Origin: Paramacrobiotus metropolitanus
Taxonomy: Eukaryota > Tardigrada > Eutardigrada > Parachela > Macrobiotidae
Assembly: GCF_019649055.1 (NCBI RefSeq)
Contig: NW_026570252.1
Location: 124,001-188,000 of the forward strand
Reading direction: 5' to 3'
Length of the DNA stretch: 64,000 nucleotides
The position numbers and the translations under genes were made by a program. Below are positions 63,541 to 64,000 of this stretch, one piece after another (the stretch's first letter is position 1; every line of letters starts with the position of its first letter). Below the pieces are notes generated by a model. It ran no database searches. It saw only the letters and a list, made by a program, of their open reading frames with translations, and was not told the origin of the DNA.

Positions 63541-64000
63541 GTACGTGCAACTGTTTTTTTTTTGTTTATTTACATATATTTAATATTATGGAACTTTCGT
63601 AATCGGTTTTTCAGTTATTTAGTGAAAAAATCTTTGTTTTTTAAATTTTAAAATGCAGGTTTACATGTATGTACAGGTACAGAATCTTAAATTTTTTAAT
63701 TTGTTTAATGGTTTGCTGGATAAATGTGTTGTCAAGCTTTTTAAATGTACAGTCGGTATCTGCAGTTTATTGTTAGATGTATTATCAGTCAGCATACAGT
63801 CATCAGCTAATCATCGATCACGATTTAAGGTGCGCCACCGTAATTAATTAGCTAATCGTTGATGTGCTGTTTATGTAAGAGAAACAAAGCCGGAAGCTAA
63901 ACGTACTCTTGACAATTCGCATCCACCTTTTCTAAATGTCCAATGGGAAGCATCGGACGCAACCTGGATGCGCTGCATTCGATTTTCAGTATTACTGAGC
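63541..64000. other. Presumed intron and right edge
   Basis: AT-rich sequence following the donor at 63541. No following exon could be assigned with confidence; the gene probably continues beyond the window. Confidence 0.3.

Overview
This window looks like a piece of an animal nuclear genome, most likely a tardigrade. The guess rests on two seven-transmembrane receptors whose motifs (LNRxWA in place of DRY, a YYRLP..GC segment in the second extracellular loop) resemble the large tardigrade receptor expansions, and on short GT-AG introns and abundant foldback DNA elements. The species call is inference; I could not search a database.

Layout. 1-7 kb: one apparently intact receptor gene (1386-2411) in sparse sequence with small hairpins. 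7-16.4 kb: a transposon graveyard holding a 5'-truncated retroelement ORF, a 1.33-kb tandem duplication, a 2.3-kb foldback element with an 8-bp target duplication and a 0.7-kb inverted-repeat element with a 9-bp target duplication. 16.95-33.08 kb: a 16.1-kb Ty3/gypsy-like LTR retrotransposon on the minus strand, with near-identical 346/360-bp LTRs, a tRNA primer site and a 4-bp target duplication (ACTC). It encodes a long coiled-coil gag, a CCHC nucleocapsid, an aspartic protease, part of an RNase H and an integrase, but I find no reverse transcriptase. Its inner 14 kb carries about 94 copies (hand count) of AAAGGTCA, a nuclear-receptor half-site, in coding and non-coding parts alike.

34.62-55.86 kb: a 21.2-kb Polinton/Maverick (adintovirus-like) element flanked by the 6-bp duplication ATAACG and inserted in a second receptor gene, whose TM1-5 part lies on the right and TM6-7 part on the left. 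Its terminal inverted repeats are very long (about 4.57 kb) because the right end (ANP32-like gene plus the N-terminal part of DNA polymerase B) has been copied in inverted orientation to the left end. The unique core encodes a small cysteine/histidine protein, a spliced membrane protein, the C-terminal part of a penton-like minor capsid protein, a pVI/pX-like minor virion protein, the double-jelly-roll major capsid protein, an adenain-like protease interrupted by TGA at the expected catalytic Cys, a PC4-like protein, a small protein that may be nuclease-related, a TATA-binding-protein homologue, and the rest of PolB. I see no integrase or packaging ATPase.

The most novel system here is this Polinton's apparent private transcription module: a TBP-like factor, a tandem PC4-like coactivator, and a palindromic element TTTGCATA-N9-TATGCAAA with a constant 9-bp spacer. 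The element precedes the PolB and ANP32-like genes and fills the divergent PC4/TBP promoter region, but I do not find it at the capsid cluster, which suggests an early/late promoter split.

55.9-64 kb: the receptor pseudogene, several inverted-repeat elements, and near the right edge the first exon of a cysteine-rich secreted protein.
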